Source of the DNA: Geobacter sp.
GTDB lineage: Bacteria; Desulfobacterota; Desulfuromonadia; Geobacterales; DSM-12255
Direction: 5' to 3'
Length of the DNA: 64,000 nt
NCBI GenBank assembly: GCA_009684525.1
Contig: WKKR01000002.1
Location: forward strand, 1 to 64,000
Below the pieces are notes generated by a model. That model was not told the DNA's origin. It worked only from the letters and a program-made list of their open reading frames with translations, and made no database searches. The position numbers and the translations under genes were made by a program. Position 1 is the first letter of the stretch. Each line of letters begins with the position of its first letter. Positions 55,981 to 64,000 of this stretch are shown here, piece after piece.

Positions 55981-57408
55981 GTGATCAAGCGCTACAGAAC
56001 GCTGATTGCCGGGGAATGGGTCGGGGATCATCTTCCCGGCACCGAGGTCATCAACCCCTTTGACGACACCGTCGTGGGGATCGTGCCAATGGTCGGCAAG
56101 GATGAGATCGACCGGGCCATCAGGGGGGCGAAGCAGGCGTTGGCAGTCATGGCCGGCCTGCCGGCCTGCAAACGGGCCGATATCCTGGAGCGGACCGCGG
56201 GCCTGATCCGCCGCGACCGGGACGAGATCGCCGGGATCATCGCCAGGGAAGCGGGCAAAGCCTGGAAATACGCCCTGACAGAGGCGGACCGGACCGCCGA
56301 AACCTTCGCGTTCGCCGCCCACGAAGCACGGGCGCCCCAGGGCGAACTGGTCCCCATGGACGCCTCTCCCGTCTCCGCGGGCCGGTTCGGCTATTACCTG
56401 CGCACCCCCGTCGGTGTCATCGGCGCGATCTCCCCCTTCAATTTCCCCTTCAACCTGGTGGCCCACAAGGTCGCCCCTGCCCTTGCCGCCGGCAACACGG
56501 TCGTCCTGAAGCCGGCACCCAAGACCCCCCTGTCTGCCATCAAGCTCGCCGAACTGCTGGTGGAGGCCGGCATCCCCGAAGGGGCACTCAGCGTGGTCAT
56601 TGGCGGGGCAGAGGTGGGCGAGGCCCTGGTGACGGACGACCGCCTGGCCATGATCTCGTTCACCGGCAGTCCTGCGGTCGGCAGGAAGATCAGCGCCCGT
56701 GCCGGGCTCAAGCGGGTAGCCCTGGAGCTCGGCGCCAGCTCCCCCACCATCATCGACGCGGATGCCGACCTCGATTTCGCCGTGAGCCGCTGTGTCTACG
56801 GCAGTTTCGCCAACTCCGGGCAGATATGCGTCTCGGTCCAGCGGATCTACCTCCATCGCTCCGTCTACGGGGCGTTTCTTGAGCGCTTCGTTGCCGCAGT
56901 CCGCAGGCTGAGGGTAGGCGACCCCCTCGATCCCGGCACAGATGTGGGGCCGATGATCTCCCGCGCCGAACGGGAGCGGACCCTGGCATGGATCGACGAG
57001 GCCCGGTCGGCAGGGGCGCGGGTGGAGACCGGCGGCGAAACCGTGGGCAACTGCCTTTTGCCGTCCGTATTGAGCGGCGTGACCAGGGAGATGAAGGTGA
57101 TCTGCGCCGAGGCGTTCGCGCCGGTGGTTTCGCTCATGCCCTTCGATGACTTCGACGAGGCCCTGGCCATGGCCAACGACTCCCTGTTCGGCCTGCAGGC
57201 CGGGGTCTTCACCAAGGATATCGGCAAGGCGTTTCGCGCCGTCAGGCAGCTGCACATGGGAGGGGTCATCATCAACGACGTGCCGACCTTCCGGGTCGAC
57301 CAGATGCCCTACGGCGGGGTCAAGGAAAGCGGGCTCGGTCGCGAGGGGGTCCGCTATGCCATGGAAGAGATGAGCAACATCAGGATGGTCTGCATCGATC
57401 ATTCGTAA
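55981..57408 (+). CDS. Aldehyde dehydrogenase family protein
   Basis: The protein has 475 residues. TPVGVIGAISPFNFPFNLVAHKVAPALAAGNTVVLKPAPKTPLSA is the nucleotide-binding entry, ITFTGSPAVGRKI-like ISFTGSPAVGRKIS the glycine loop, LELGASSP holds the general-base Glu, and the nucleophile is Cys283 in FANSGQICVSVQR. The start is a GTG at 55981 with an AGAGGAAGGG site; a longer frame from 55855 is rejected as it runs through the palindromes. It resembles lactaldehyde/glyceraldehyde-type enzymes, but the substrate is not assignable. Confidence 0.9.
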   Translation: MIKRYRTLIAGEWVGDHLPGTEVINPFDDTVVGIVPMVGKDEIDRAIRGAKQALAVMAGLPACKRADILERTAGLIRRDRDEIAGIIAREAGKAWKYALTEADRTAETFAFAAHEARAPQGELVPMDASPVSAGRFGYYLRTPVGVIGAISPFNFPFNLVAHKVAPALAAGNTVVLKPAPKTPLSAIKLAELLVEAGIPEGALSVVIGGAEVGEALVTDDRLAMISFTGSPAVGRKISARAGLKRVALELGASSPTIIDADADLDFAVSRCVYGSFANSGQICVSVQRIYLHRSVYGAFLERFVAAVRRLRVGDPLDPGTDVGPMISRAERERTLAWIDEARSAGARVETGGETVGNCLLPSVLSGVTREMKVICAEAFAPVVSLMPFDDFDEALAMANDSLFGLQAGVFTKDIGKAFRAVRQLHMGGVIINDVPTFRVDQMPYGGVKESGLGREGVRYAMEEMSNIRMVCIDHS

Positions 57409-57546
57409 CAGAGGACAGATCGGGCGCTGCCGCACTGCCCCAGCCGTTTCGGCGGGGAATCGCGACAGCGGTCCGGCTCGACCCGAAAGGGAACCAGCCC
57501 GCAGTCTGCGTGGAAATCTTGACAGATACAAAAAAGGAGTCAGTGC

Positions 57547-59241
57547 GTGAAGATGAAGATTGTCGTTATCGGCGCGAATGCCGCAGGGGCAAAGGCAGCA
57601 TCCAAGGCAAAACGGACCAATCCCCAGGCGGACGTAACCCTTGTCGACCGGGGGAATTTCATCTCCTATGGAGCCTGCGGCATACCCTATTACGTCTCCG
57701 ACACCGTTGCCGACGTGCACGAGTTGATGAGCACACCGGTGGGGGTGATCCGGGACGCCCTTTTCTTCAAGAAGGTGAAAGGGGTGACGGTCATGACCAC
57801 AACCGAGGTCACCGGGATCGACCGGGAGGCCAACGTCGTGCACCTCCTCGAAACGGCCTCGTCCCGAAGTTTTTCGCTTCCCTATGACCGGCTGATCCTG
57901 GCAACGGGGAGCTCACCCTTTGTTCCGGCCATCGACAACGTCGATCTCCCCAACATCCTGACCGTCAAGTCGATCGAAGACGCCGAACTGTTGAAGGAAA
58001 AGGCTGTTCCGGGCATGTCGGCCTGCATCGTCGGCGGCGGGCTGATCGGGCTGGAAACCGCGGAAGCCCTGCAGCAAAAGGGGATGCGGGTTACGATCGT
58101 CGAAATGCGCGATCAGCTCCTGCCGGGAGTGCTGGACCCGGAAATGGCCGCGATCGTCGAAAAACAGGTCAGGCAGCAGGGGGTCACGGTCCTGACGGGG
58201 AGCAGGGTAACCGGCATTGGCGGGACAACCGCAGTTGAAACGGTCCGCGTTGGCGAAAAGGAGCTGGCAGCCGATCTGGTCGTCCTTGCACCGGGGGTGA
58301 CGCCGAATGTGGGCCTGGCCAGGGACGCCGGTCTGGAGATCGGCGTTACAGGCGCCATCGCCGTCGATGCACGGATGTGCACCAGCGACCCGCACATTTA
58401 CGCCTGCGGCGACTGCTGCGAAACAAACCATCTGGTTACCGGGCAGAAGGTCTATGTCCCGCTCGGCAGTACGGCCAACAAGCAGGGCCGGGTCGCGGGG
58501 ACAAATGCCGCAGGCGGAGATGCGTCGTTTGCCGGCATCATCGGCACGAGCATCCTCAAGGTGTTCAGCATCAATGCCGGCAAGACCGGCCTTACCGAAG
58601 CCGAGGCCAGGGCCAACGGATACCGGGTGGAGACGGTACTCTCCCCTGCCTCAGACAAGGCCCATTTCTTCCCCGGCGCCAAACCGATCGCCTTGAAGAT
58701 CGTGGCAGAACAGGGGACCGGCAGGATTCTCGGCCTCCAGGCAGTCGGCGAAGGGGCCGTGGACAAGCGCCTGGATGCGGCTGCCGCGGCGATTACCTTC
58801 AAGGCCACTGCCGAACAGCTCTCGCAGCTCGACCTGGCCTATGCCCCACCCTACTCGGCAGCCATGGACAATCTCATCGTTGCGGCCGACATCCTGAAAA
58901 ACAAGCTGAATGGCCAGGCACGCGGCATCACGCCCATGCAGGTCAAGAAAAAGCTCGATGAGGGCGACGACTTCATCCTGCTCGACGTCCGCTCCCCCGC
59001 GGAACATGTCGAAGTCGACATTGCCGAGGCCAAACTGATCCCGCTGGGAATGCTGCGGGAAAAAATGGAAGGCCTGCCGAAAGACAAGGAGATCGTCACC
59101 TTCTGCAAGATCAGCCTGCGCGGTTACGAGGCACAGAAGATCCTGGAATCGGGGGGCTTTACCAATGTGAAATTCATGGATGGCGGCATGCAGATCTGGC
59201 CGTATGCCGTACGGAATGGCCACAGGCACCACGATCGCTAA
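57547..59241 (+). CDS. CoA-disulfide reductase-like flavoprotein fused to a rhodanese domain
   Basis: The protein has 564 residues. The FAD motif VVIGANAAGAKAAS, the SYGACGIPYY segment with redox Cys44, the NAD motif CIVGGGLIGLETAEAL and HIYACGDCCE fit the CoADR/NADH-oxidase family. The C-terminal rhodanese domain (about 460-560) has LLDVRSPAEHVEVDIAEAKLIPLG and the active-site Cys in VTFCKISLRGYEA. In characterised fusions the pair reduces CoA disulfide, persulfides or polysulfides. GTG at 57547 follows AAGGAG; ATG at 57553 is also possible. It is followed 12 bases later by a methyltransferase gene. Confidence 0.92.
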   Translation: MKMKIVVIGANAAGAKAASKAKRTNPQADVTLVDRGNFISYGACGIPYYVSDTVADVHELMSTPVGVIRDALFFKKVKGVTVMTTTEVTGIDREANVVHLLETASSRSFSLPYDRLILATGSSPFVPAIDNVDLPNILTVKSIEDAELLKEKAVPGMSACIVGGGLIGLETAEALQQKGMRVTIVEMRDQLLPGVLDPEMAAIVEKQVRQQGVTVLTGSRVTGIGGTTAVETVRVGEKELAADLVVLAPGVTPNVGLARDAGLEIGVTGAIAVDARMCTSDPHIYACGDCCETNHLVTGQKVYVPLGSTANKQGRVAGTNAAGGDASFAGIIGTSILKVFSINAGKTGLTEAEARANGYRVETVLSPASDKAHFFPGAKPIALKIVAEQGTGRILGLQAVGEGAVDKRLDAAAAAITFKATAEQLSQLDLAYAPPYSAAMDNLIVAADILKNKLNGQARGITPMQVKKKLDEGDDFILLDVRSPAEHVEVDIAEAKLIPLGMLREKMEGLPKDKEIVTFCKISLRGYEAQKILESGGFTNVKFMDGGMQIWPYAVRNGHRHHDR

Positions 59242-59253
59242 AGGAGGCTGCAG

Positions 59254-59940
59254 GTGATACAGGACCCTACCAATCAGTACATCGCGACGATTCTTTCCCA
59301 GGCCGAGGTGCGGGGCAAGGAACTCCTCGAAGTGGGATGCGGCAAGGGGAGGATCACGCGGGACCTGGCGCAGCATGCCGCCAGGGTGATTGCCACTGAT
59401 CCGGATGGGGCTGCACTGGACGTGGCGCGGGCTGCCATTACGGCGGACAACGTGGAGTTCGTACTGGCGCCCGACGGTCTGCCGGACCTCCCTGCCGGGA
59501 CCTTTGACCTAGTCATCTACACTCTCTCCTTCCACCATGTGCCCATCGACGGGATGTCCGCCAGCCTGGCCAAGGCAGCAGCGCTTCTGAAGCCGGGAGG
59601 AGTGATCATGGTGCTCGAACCGGGGGACGGCGGTTCGTTCACCGAGGCAAAGGAGCGTTTCGGTGCGGGAAGCGGCGACGAACGGCCCGCCAGGGAGGCG
59701 GCCATCCGCGCCATGCACACACTCGAAGGGTGGACCGTGGGGGAGACGGTGCTGTTTCGTACCCTGTTCAGCTTCATGGACGACGAGGATTTTTTCGCCA
59801 GCCTGCTCCCCGACTACCAACAGCAACCGGAGTCGTTTGCGAGTGAAGTCCGGGCGTTTCTTGCGCAGCACCGGACCGCGGACGGGATCATCCTTGAGGC
59901 CGACCGGCGGATGAACGTGCTGCGGCAGGCCAAGGCCTGA
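59254..59940 (+). CDS. Class I SAM-dependent methyltransferase
   Basis: The protein has 228 residues. ELLEVGCGKGRITRDLA is the SAM-binding motif I, ATDPDGAALDVARA the acidic loop, and FDLVIYTLSFHHVPIDGM and LLKPGGVIMVLEPG later motifs. The substrate is unknown. The start is a GTG with an AAAGGAGG site. It belongs to the run CoADR, methyltransferase, methyltransferase, DUF5320, Mrp. Confidence 0.88.
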   Translation: MIQDPTNQYIATILSQAEVRGKELLEVGCGKGRITRDLAQHAARVIATDPDGAALDVARAAITADNVEFVLAPDGLPDLPAGTFDLVIYTLSFHHVPIDGMSASLAKAAALLKPGGVIMVLEPGDGGSFTEAKERFGAGSGDERPAREAAIRAMHTLEGWTVGETVLFRTLFSFMDDEDFFASLLPDYQQQPESFASEVRAFLAQHRTADGIILEADRRMNVLRQAKA

Positions 59941-59989
59941 TCCGTCCCCCGGGTTCTCGCGGCTCCAGGTCAGGCAAGAGAGGTTATCC

Positions 59990-60628
59990 ATGACGCAGCT
60001 CAGAACGGGACGACGCAGGTATTACGATATCTTTTCCCGGTATTACGACGCCTTTATCCGGCTTCATTCGCGCCAGGACGAGGACGACACCAGGGATTTC
60101 CTGGTCGCCGCAGCGCATCTGGAACAGAAGACGATGCCCCGGATTCTGGATATCTGCTGCGGCACGGGTTCGGTGATCCTGACCTTCAAGGAGCGCTGCC
60201 CGCAGTCTGTGGCGATCGGCTACGATTTTTCCCACGGCATGCTGCAAAGGGCTGCGGAGAAAAACGTCACGGGCCGGGTCCTTTTCGTGGAAGGCGATGC
60301 CGCACTGCTCCCTTTTCCCGCTGACAGTTTCGATGCGGTAACCTGCTCCCATGCCCTCTACGAACTGAAGGGGGAGACCCGACAGCTCGCCCTGCAGGAG
60401 ATGAAGCGGGTAGTGCGCAGCGACGGTTACGTGCTGCTCATGGAGCACGAGGTTCCCCGGCATCCGGTCATCAAGCTCCTTTTTTACGTGCGGATGCTTT
60501 CCATGGGGGCGCAGGATGCCCGCGAATTCGTCACAGGCGGGGTCGAGCCGTACAGAAAGGTCTTTTCCCGGGTCACCCTGAGCCATTCTCGCACCGGGAG
60601 GAGCAAACTGCTCAGTTGCCAGCCCTGA
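59990..60628 (+). CDS. Class I SAM-dependent methyltransferase (UbiE-like)
   Basis: The protein has 212 residues. RRRYYDIFSRYYDAFIRLHS at the N terminus, ILDICCGTGSVILTFKERCP (motif I), IGYDFSHGMLQRAAEK (motif II) and FDAVTCSHALYELKGETRQLALQEMKRV resemble the UbiE/MenG and archaeal Methyltransf_11 group. The gene starts after an AGAGAGG site. The second methyltransferase in a row suggests two steps on one substrate, which is an inference. Confidence 0.86.
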   Translation: MTQLRTGRRRYYDIFSRYYDAFIRLHSRQDEDDTRDFLVAAAHLEQKTMPRILDICCGTGSVILTFKERCPQSVAIGYDFSHGMLQRAAEKNVTGRVLFVEGDAALLPFPADSFDAVTCSHALYELKGETRQLALQEMKRVVRSDGYVLLMEHEVPRHPVIKLLFYVRMLSMGAQDAREFVTGGVEPYRKVFSRVTLSHSRTGRSKLLSCQP

Positions 60629-60655
60629 AAGCGGGCAACGGAAAGGAGAAGGAGT

Positions 60656-60937
60656 ATGCCTTCAGGAGACAGAACAGGACCGCAAGGTCTGGGACCGCGG
60701 TCGGGAGGGCAAAGAGGATTGTGCTCCGGAGCCGGCGCTCCGGGTTGCAAGACTGGTCAGGGCAAGGGCAAGAGACTCGAACGTTCTCGGAAAAAATTGT
60801 GCAACCCCTTGCGGGATGGTCTGGGGGGAGACGCAACAGCTGAGCCGACCTTTCTGAGACGGAAGATTATCGGCATGAAGGGGACCATCTCCGCACTGAA
60901 GGAGAGACTCGCAGCTTTCGGAAGACAGCCACGGTAA
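60656..60937 (+). CDS. DUF5320-like small protein
   Basis: The protein has 93 residues. The N terminus MPSGDRTGPQGLGPRSGGQRGLCSG matches the glycine-rich MPxGDxTGPxGxGPxTG motif of DUF5320 proteins, which often neighbour Mrp/NBP35 ATPases. The C-terminal helix (GMKGTISALKERLAAFGRQ) is also typical. The motif is less regular than in well-known members. A GGAGAAGGAGT site precedes it. Function unknown; possibly linked to metal-cluster assembly with the ATPase that starts 31 bases after it. Confidence 0.75.
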   Translation: MPSGDRTGPQGLGPRSGGQRGLCSGAGAPGCKTGQGKGKRLERSRKKLCNPLRDGLGGDATAEPTFLRRKIIGMKGTISALKERLAAFGRQPR

Positions 60938-60967
60938 ACAAACAACACGTATCAGAGGAGGAACAGG

Positions 60968-61870
60968 GTGAACGGCATGCATCAGAATGAACAGACGGCA
61001 CATAAATCGTGCGGCGGCGGGCAGAACGACGAACTCTACCGGCTCAAAGAGCAGCTCGAACTCCAGGAAGCACTTCACAAGATCACACACAAGATCGTGG
61101 TCCTCTCCGGCAAGGGGGGCGTGGGGAAGAGTTCCGTAGCCGCCAACCTGGCAGTGGCACTCTCGCTCCAGGGGAAGAAGACGGGGCTTCTCGATGTCGA
61201 CCTCCACGGACCGAGCATCCCGACCCTCCTCGGCATCGAAGGCCGATACCCGACCGCGGCCGCTGACCGCATCGAACCGGTCGCCTATAGTCCGAACCTC
61301 TCGGTCATGTCCGTGGGGCTTCTGCTTCGCGACCAGGCCGAAGCGGTAATCTGGCGCGGCCCGGCCAAGCATGGCGTGATCAAGCAGTTTTTGACCAATG
61401 TTTCGTGGGGCGACCTGGACTATCTCATCGTCGACTGCCCGCCGGGGACCGGCGACGAGCCCCTCTCGGTGATCCAGCTCCTGGAGAAGGCCGAAGGGGC
61501 CATCATCGTCACCACCCCCCAGGATGTGGCCCTGACCGACGTGCGCAAATCGGTCACCTTCTGCCGGCAGCTGCAACTGCCGGTCATCGGAGTGGTCGAA
61601 AACATGAGCGGCTTTGTCTGCCCCCACTGCGGCGGCGAGGTCGATATCTTCAAGCGCGGCGGCGGCAGCCAGATGTCGGACGAGATGAACGTCCCGTTCC
61701 TTGGGCGAATCCCGCTGGACCCGGCCATGGTCAGTGCCGGCGACCAGGGAACACCCTTTGTGGAGCATCAGCCCGACTCGCCCGCTGCCAAGGCATTCGG
61801 CGAGATCGTGGCCGACATTGCGGCACGATGCAGTTCAGGCAACCTGGCTGCGCAAGCCGGGAAAAAATGA
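60968..61870 (+). CDS. Mrp/NBP35-family iron-sulfur cluster carrier ATPase
   Basis: The protein has 300 residues. A deviant Walker A SGKGGVGKSSVAANLAVAL, the switch DVDLHGPSIPTLLG, YLIVDCPPGTGDEPLS and the CPHC motif near residue 218 (GFVCPHCGGEVDIF) make a classic ApbC/Mrp protein. It carries and transfers [4Fe-4S] clusters to target enzymes. The short N-terminal extension of about 35 residues (HKSCGGGQND) has one more Cys. GTG at 60968 follows GAGGAGG. It is the last gene of the CoADR cluster. Confidence 0.93.
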   Translation: MNGMHQNEQTAHKSCGGGQNDELYRLKEQLELQEALHKITHKIVVLSGKGGVGKSSVAANLAVALSLQGKKTGLLDVDLHGPSIPTLLGIEGRYPTAAADRIEPVAYSPNLSVMSVGLLLRDQAEAVIWRGPAKHGVIKQFLTNVSWGDLDYLIVDCPPGTGDEPLSVIQLLEKAEGAIIVTTPQDVALTDVRKSVTFCRQLQLPVIGVVENMSGFVCPHCGGEVDIFKRGGGSQMSDEMNVPFLGRIPLDPAMVSAGDQGTPFVEHQPDSPAAKAFGEIVADIAARCSSGNLAAQAGKK

Positions 61871-62210
61871 CGTGAGCACCCCTCCCCTGGCCACCCGATT
61901 CAGACCGGTCCGGCCAAGGGAGGGAAGCCGATCCCATCTGAACGGAAAAAGGGTGCAACTTTTTTACTGTCGTCAAATCCCTAACTGGCTGCGGATCAGC
62001 TGTTAAAGCCGATCCGACCGCTTGTGCCCTCCGGCCTGCAAAATATTTGCACCCCTTTCCTCCCCTCTCACCACCCGCTTCTCTCCTCCAACACCCCATC
62101 TGTCTTGTCTCTCATGAGAATTGCCGGCAATGGCACGAAATATGAGTAAGCAATACAATCAGCCCAGTTTCTTCATCTGCTCGAGAGCATCTTTGACAGC
62201 ACGTTGAAAT
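61871..62210. other. Intergenic region between the Mrp gene and the riboswitch
   Basis: No gene is seen. An imperfect long inverted repeat brackets 61944-62060: GGAAAAAGGGTGCAA and TTGCACCCCTTTCC, with an inner hairpin GGATC/GATCC (about 61992-62015). It could be a structured RNA or a repeat. A TTGACA lies at 62193, but no -10 box follows at the right spacing, and an unproven TACAAT lies at 62154. Confidence 0.4.
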
Positions 62211-62292
62211 CATTGCCTCAAGGCCAAACCACCCGTGAGGGTGGGACGGAAAGCCACGGATCTTCACTACGGAGAAAGCCGGGTTGCGAAGG
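62211..62292 (+). ncRNA. GEMM-I type cyclic-dinucleotide riboswitch aptamer
   Basis: The aptamer core GCCAAACC at 62223-62230, the P1b-type hairpin ACCACCC-GTGA-GGGTGGG (GNRA-like loop), the ACGGAAAGCC segment and the second hairpin ending in GGAGAAAGCCGGGUUGC fit the c-di-GMP-I consensus in order. The pair equivalent to G21-C46 of the Vibrio Vc2 RNA is C-G here, a covariation that supports the alignment. The base equivalent to position 20 reads as G, which favours c-di-GMP over cyclic AMP-GMP, but the alignment is by eye. It lies 139 bases before the oxidase start and is followed by a terminator-like hairpin. Confidence 0.85.
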
Positions 62293-62329
62293 GATGTCTA
62301 TCCTGATGCAACCCGGCTTTGCCTTTTCC
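62275..62329 (+). terminator. Terminator hairpin of the riboswitch expression platform
   Basis: AAAGCCGGGTTGC (62275-62287) and GCAACCCGGCTTT (62308-62320) form a perfect 13-bp stem, followed by GCCTTTTCC. The 5' arm is also the 3' strand of the aptamer, so ligand binding and terminator formation should exclude each other. Confidence 0.8.
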
Positions 62330-62431
62330 GGGATCGACAGCACAAGGAGGGCAGGATAAGAGTTCCAGAGGAGAGCATACAACAGAGAGACGTGAGCGGA
62401 TGCGTTCTCAGAGGGTAATAAGGAGGTATGT

Positions 62432-64000
62432 ATGAACCGGCCATTATCAATATTTTCCAAGGCCTTGCGAACCGGCCTTTGGTCCCTGGTGGCGGTATCG
62501 TTGCTGGCAACGGGAGCTTTTGCGGTCCCGCTTCCCGGCGGTACCCTCGATCCCCTAACCATTCCCAAATACGTAACCCCACTCGTCATACCGCCGGAGA
62601 TGCCGAAGAGCGCCAAGCAACCCGGCTTCCCGAAAGCGGATTACAACATCGCGGTCAGGCAGTTCAAGCAACAGATCCTGCCCGGCGGCATATGGAACGC
62701 CATTAACGGAAGGAACGACACCTTCCAGGCAACGACCATCTGGAGCTACGGCCGGGCGGAAGACCCGTTTCCCGATTCATCGGGAATTGCCGGCGGTGCG
62801 CGAGGGGTGGCCCCGGCACGCAACTCCAGTTTCAACTACCCAGCCTTCACCGTGGAAAACATCTCGGGGAAACTGACCAGCGTCCGCTGGATCAACGACC
62901 TGAAGGACGCCAAGGGGAACTATCTCCCCCACCTGTTCTCGATCGACCAGACCCTGCATTGGGCCAACCCGGCCGCAACCGGCTGTTCAGACGGCACCAA
63001 CCATACCGACTGCATGACCATGAACCCGGCCCCCTACACCGGCCCGGTTCCGCTCGTCACCCATGTCCATGGTTCCCACGTGAACCCGGAGAGCGACGGC
63101 TACCCCGAGGCATGGTGGCTGCCGGCAGCGAAGAATATCCCGGCCGGCTATGCCAGGAAAGGGTCGCTCTTCGACCAGTATAACCGCCTCAACAACGTGG
63201 CAGGCTCTGCCTTCTATGCCTACGAGAACACCCAGCCCGCAACCACCCTCTGGTACCACGACCATGCCCTCGGCATGACCCGGGCCAACGTCTATGCCGG
63301 CCCAGCCGGTTTCTGGCTCATCCGGGGCGGCGCAAACGGCGATGCAGCCATCGATGACGCGTCGACAGCTCTTGCAAACGACGGCAAGCTGCCAGGCCCG
63401 GCTCCGCGGAGCGGCAAAGGCGATCCCAATTTCGACGCCACTGCCAGGGCCCTGATCCGGGAGATCCCGATCGTCATCCAGGACCGTTCCTTCAACGCGG
63501 ACGGTTCGCTCTTCTACCCCGACAACCGGGCCTTCTTTGAGGGATTGAACAAGCCGACGACGGTGCCGTTCCTCGACATCCCCTTCATCGGCGACATGAT
63601 GAATCCGAGCGACATATCCTCCATCTGGAACCCGGAGGCCTTCTTCAACACCATGGTGGTCAACGGCAGCACCTGGCCGAAGCTGGACGTGGCACCCGCG
63701 CTCTATCGTTTCCGGCTCCTGAACGGCAGCAACGCCCGCTTCCTCAACCTGAGCCTGGTGGCGCTGGATGCCGGCGGCAACAGCCTCGGCGAAGTGCCGC
63801 TCTATCTGATCGGAGCCGAGCAGGGCTTTCTACCTCAGGTAGTCAGGATTGTGACCGGCCAGCAGATCGCGCTGACCCCAGGTGCCTCCGAACCGCCGCT
63901 TCCCGCAACCTACCCGGCCCCCGGCGTCTCCCCTGCCCTGTTGATGGGGCTTGCGGAGCGGGCTGACGTGCTTGTCGACTTCTCCCGACTCCCGGCTGGA
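62432..64000 (+). CDS. Secreted multicopper oxidase (CotA/bilirubin-oxidase type), 3' end outside window
   Basis: The visible part is 523 residues and is open to the window edge. A signal peptide (MNRPLSIFSKALRTGLWSLV then AVSLLATGAFA) leads to the first cupredoxin domain. Copper motifs HVHGSH near residue 210 and WYHDHALGMTRANVYAGPAGFWLIRGG near 275-300 are two of the four conserved blocks; the remaining two should lie past the end. FPHLFSIDQ-like insertions are long. It oxidises phenolic or metal substrates with oxygen at or outside the cell surface. A strong AGGAGGT site precedes the ATG. Related Geobacter oxidases take part in metal reduction. Confidence 0.9.
   Translation, partial: MNRPLSIFSKALRTGLWSLVAVSLLATGAFAVPLPGGTLDPLTIPKYVTPLVIPPEMPKSAKQPGFPKADYNIAVRQFKQQILPGGIWNAINGRNDTFQATTIWSYGRAEDPFPDSSGIAGGARGVAPARNSSFNYPAFTVENISGKLTSVRWINDLKDAKGNYLPHLFSIDQTLHWANPAATGCSDGTNHTDCMTMNPAPYTGPVPLVTHVHGSHVNPESDGYPEAWWLPAAKNIPAGYARKGSLFDQYNRLNNVAGSAFYAYENTQPATTLWYHDHALGMTRANVYAGPAGFWLIRGGANGDAAIDDASTALANDGKLPGPAPRSGKGDPNFDATARALIREIPIVIQDRSFNADGSLFYPDNRAFFEGLNKPTTVPFLDIPFIGDMMNPSDISSIWNPEAFFNTMVVNGSTWPKLDVAPALYRFRLLNGSNARFLNLSLVALDAGGNSLGEVPLYLIGAEQGFLPQVVRIVTGQQIALTPGASEPPLPATYPAPGVSPALLMGLAERADVLVDFSRLPAG

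Noticed and set aside
55849-57843. 664-codon open frame on the minus strand
   Set aside because: Antisense to the aldehyde dehydrogenase; no start signal and no motif.
62131-62150. TGGCACGAAATATGAG before the riboswitch as a sigma54 promoter
   Set aside because: The -12 position reads GA rather than GC.
62193-62198. TTGACA as promoter of the oxidase gene
   Set aside because: No -10 box follows at 16-18 bases; the stretch is already inside the aptamer.
62428-62706. 92-codon frame starting four bases before the oxidase start
   Set aside because: The oxidase frame from 62432 has a signal peptide and copper motifs; this frame is out of phase and ends early.

Overview
The window looks like chromosome of a Geobacter-type bacterium (Desulfuromonadota/Geobacterales). 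The grounds are high GC, an uninterrupted recA-pilT-recX-alaS block followed by argB-argD-argF-argG-argH, a four-subunit periplasmic [NiFe] uptake hydrogenase of the HybSABL layout, a GEMM-type cyclic-dinucleotide riboswitch ahead of a secreted multicopper oxidase, and many two-component and efflux genes. The genus assignment is inferred from gene content; no rRNA or tRNA gene was seen.

Layout. 1-8400 is accessory: the 3' part of a REP-associated tyrosine transposase, two small membrane proteins, a RibD-C/DHFR-like protein, an EmrAB-type drug efflux pair on the minus strand, a lipoprotein, an MFS carrier and a small unknown protein. 8380-10780 (minus strand) holds a secreted SUMF1-like protein, a probable 6S RNA with its own promoter and terminator, and DAHP synthase. 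10925-16363 runs larB, larC, cinA and a PAS/GAF histidine kinase. 16532-23102 is recA, pilT, recX, alaS and a REC-histidine kinase. 23220-31398 is the arginine cluster, interrupted by a Nudix hydrolase and a divergent nitrilase-like protein, and closed by an FN3 lipoprotein.

31571-34940 (minus strand) is a Cache-domain histidine kinase with an NtrC-type sigma54 activator. It is divergent from the hydrogenase operon hybS-hybA-hybB-hybL-hybD-tatA (35293-41206), which has a near-perfect -24/-12 sigma54 promoter. 41400-48255 is a TetR-controlled RND tripartite pump with matching operators before the repressor gene and before the pump. 48289-55744 contains two small membrane proteins, outer-membrane phospholipase A, an RbbA/YhhJ-type ABC exporter with its adaptor, and an outer-membrane barrel protein. 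55981-61870 holds an aldehyde dehydrogenase, a CoA-disulfide-reductase/rhodanese fusion, two methyltransferases, a DUF5320-like protein and an Mrp/NBP35 ATPase. The window ends inside a multicopper oxidase gene under the riboswitch.

Several intergenic spaces carry palindromic repeats. Three copies of one 118-138 bp family (26200, 31400, 40370) share a core. A different long inverted repeat splits the RND adaptor and pump genes. With the REP-type transposase at the left edge, this suggests active or recently active palindromic repeat dispersal. The items most worth follow-up are the riboswitch-oxidase unit, the 6S RNA, the sigma54-hydrogenase switch, the nitrilase-like protein in the arginine operon, the small membrane proteins beside the efflux pumps, and the repeat family.
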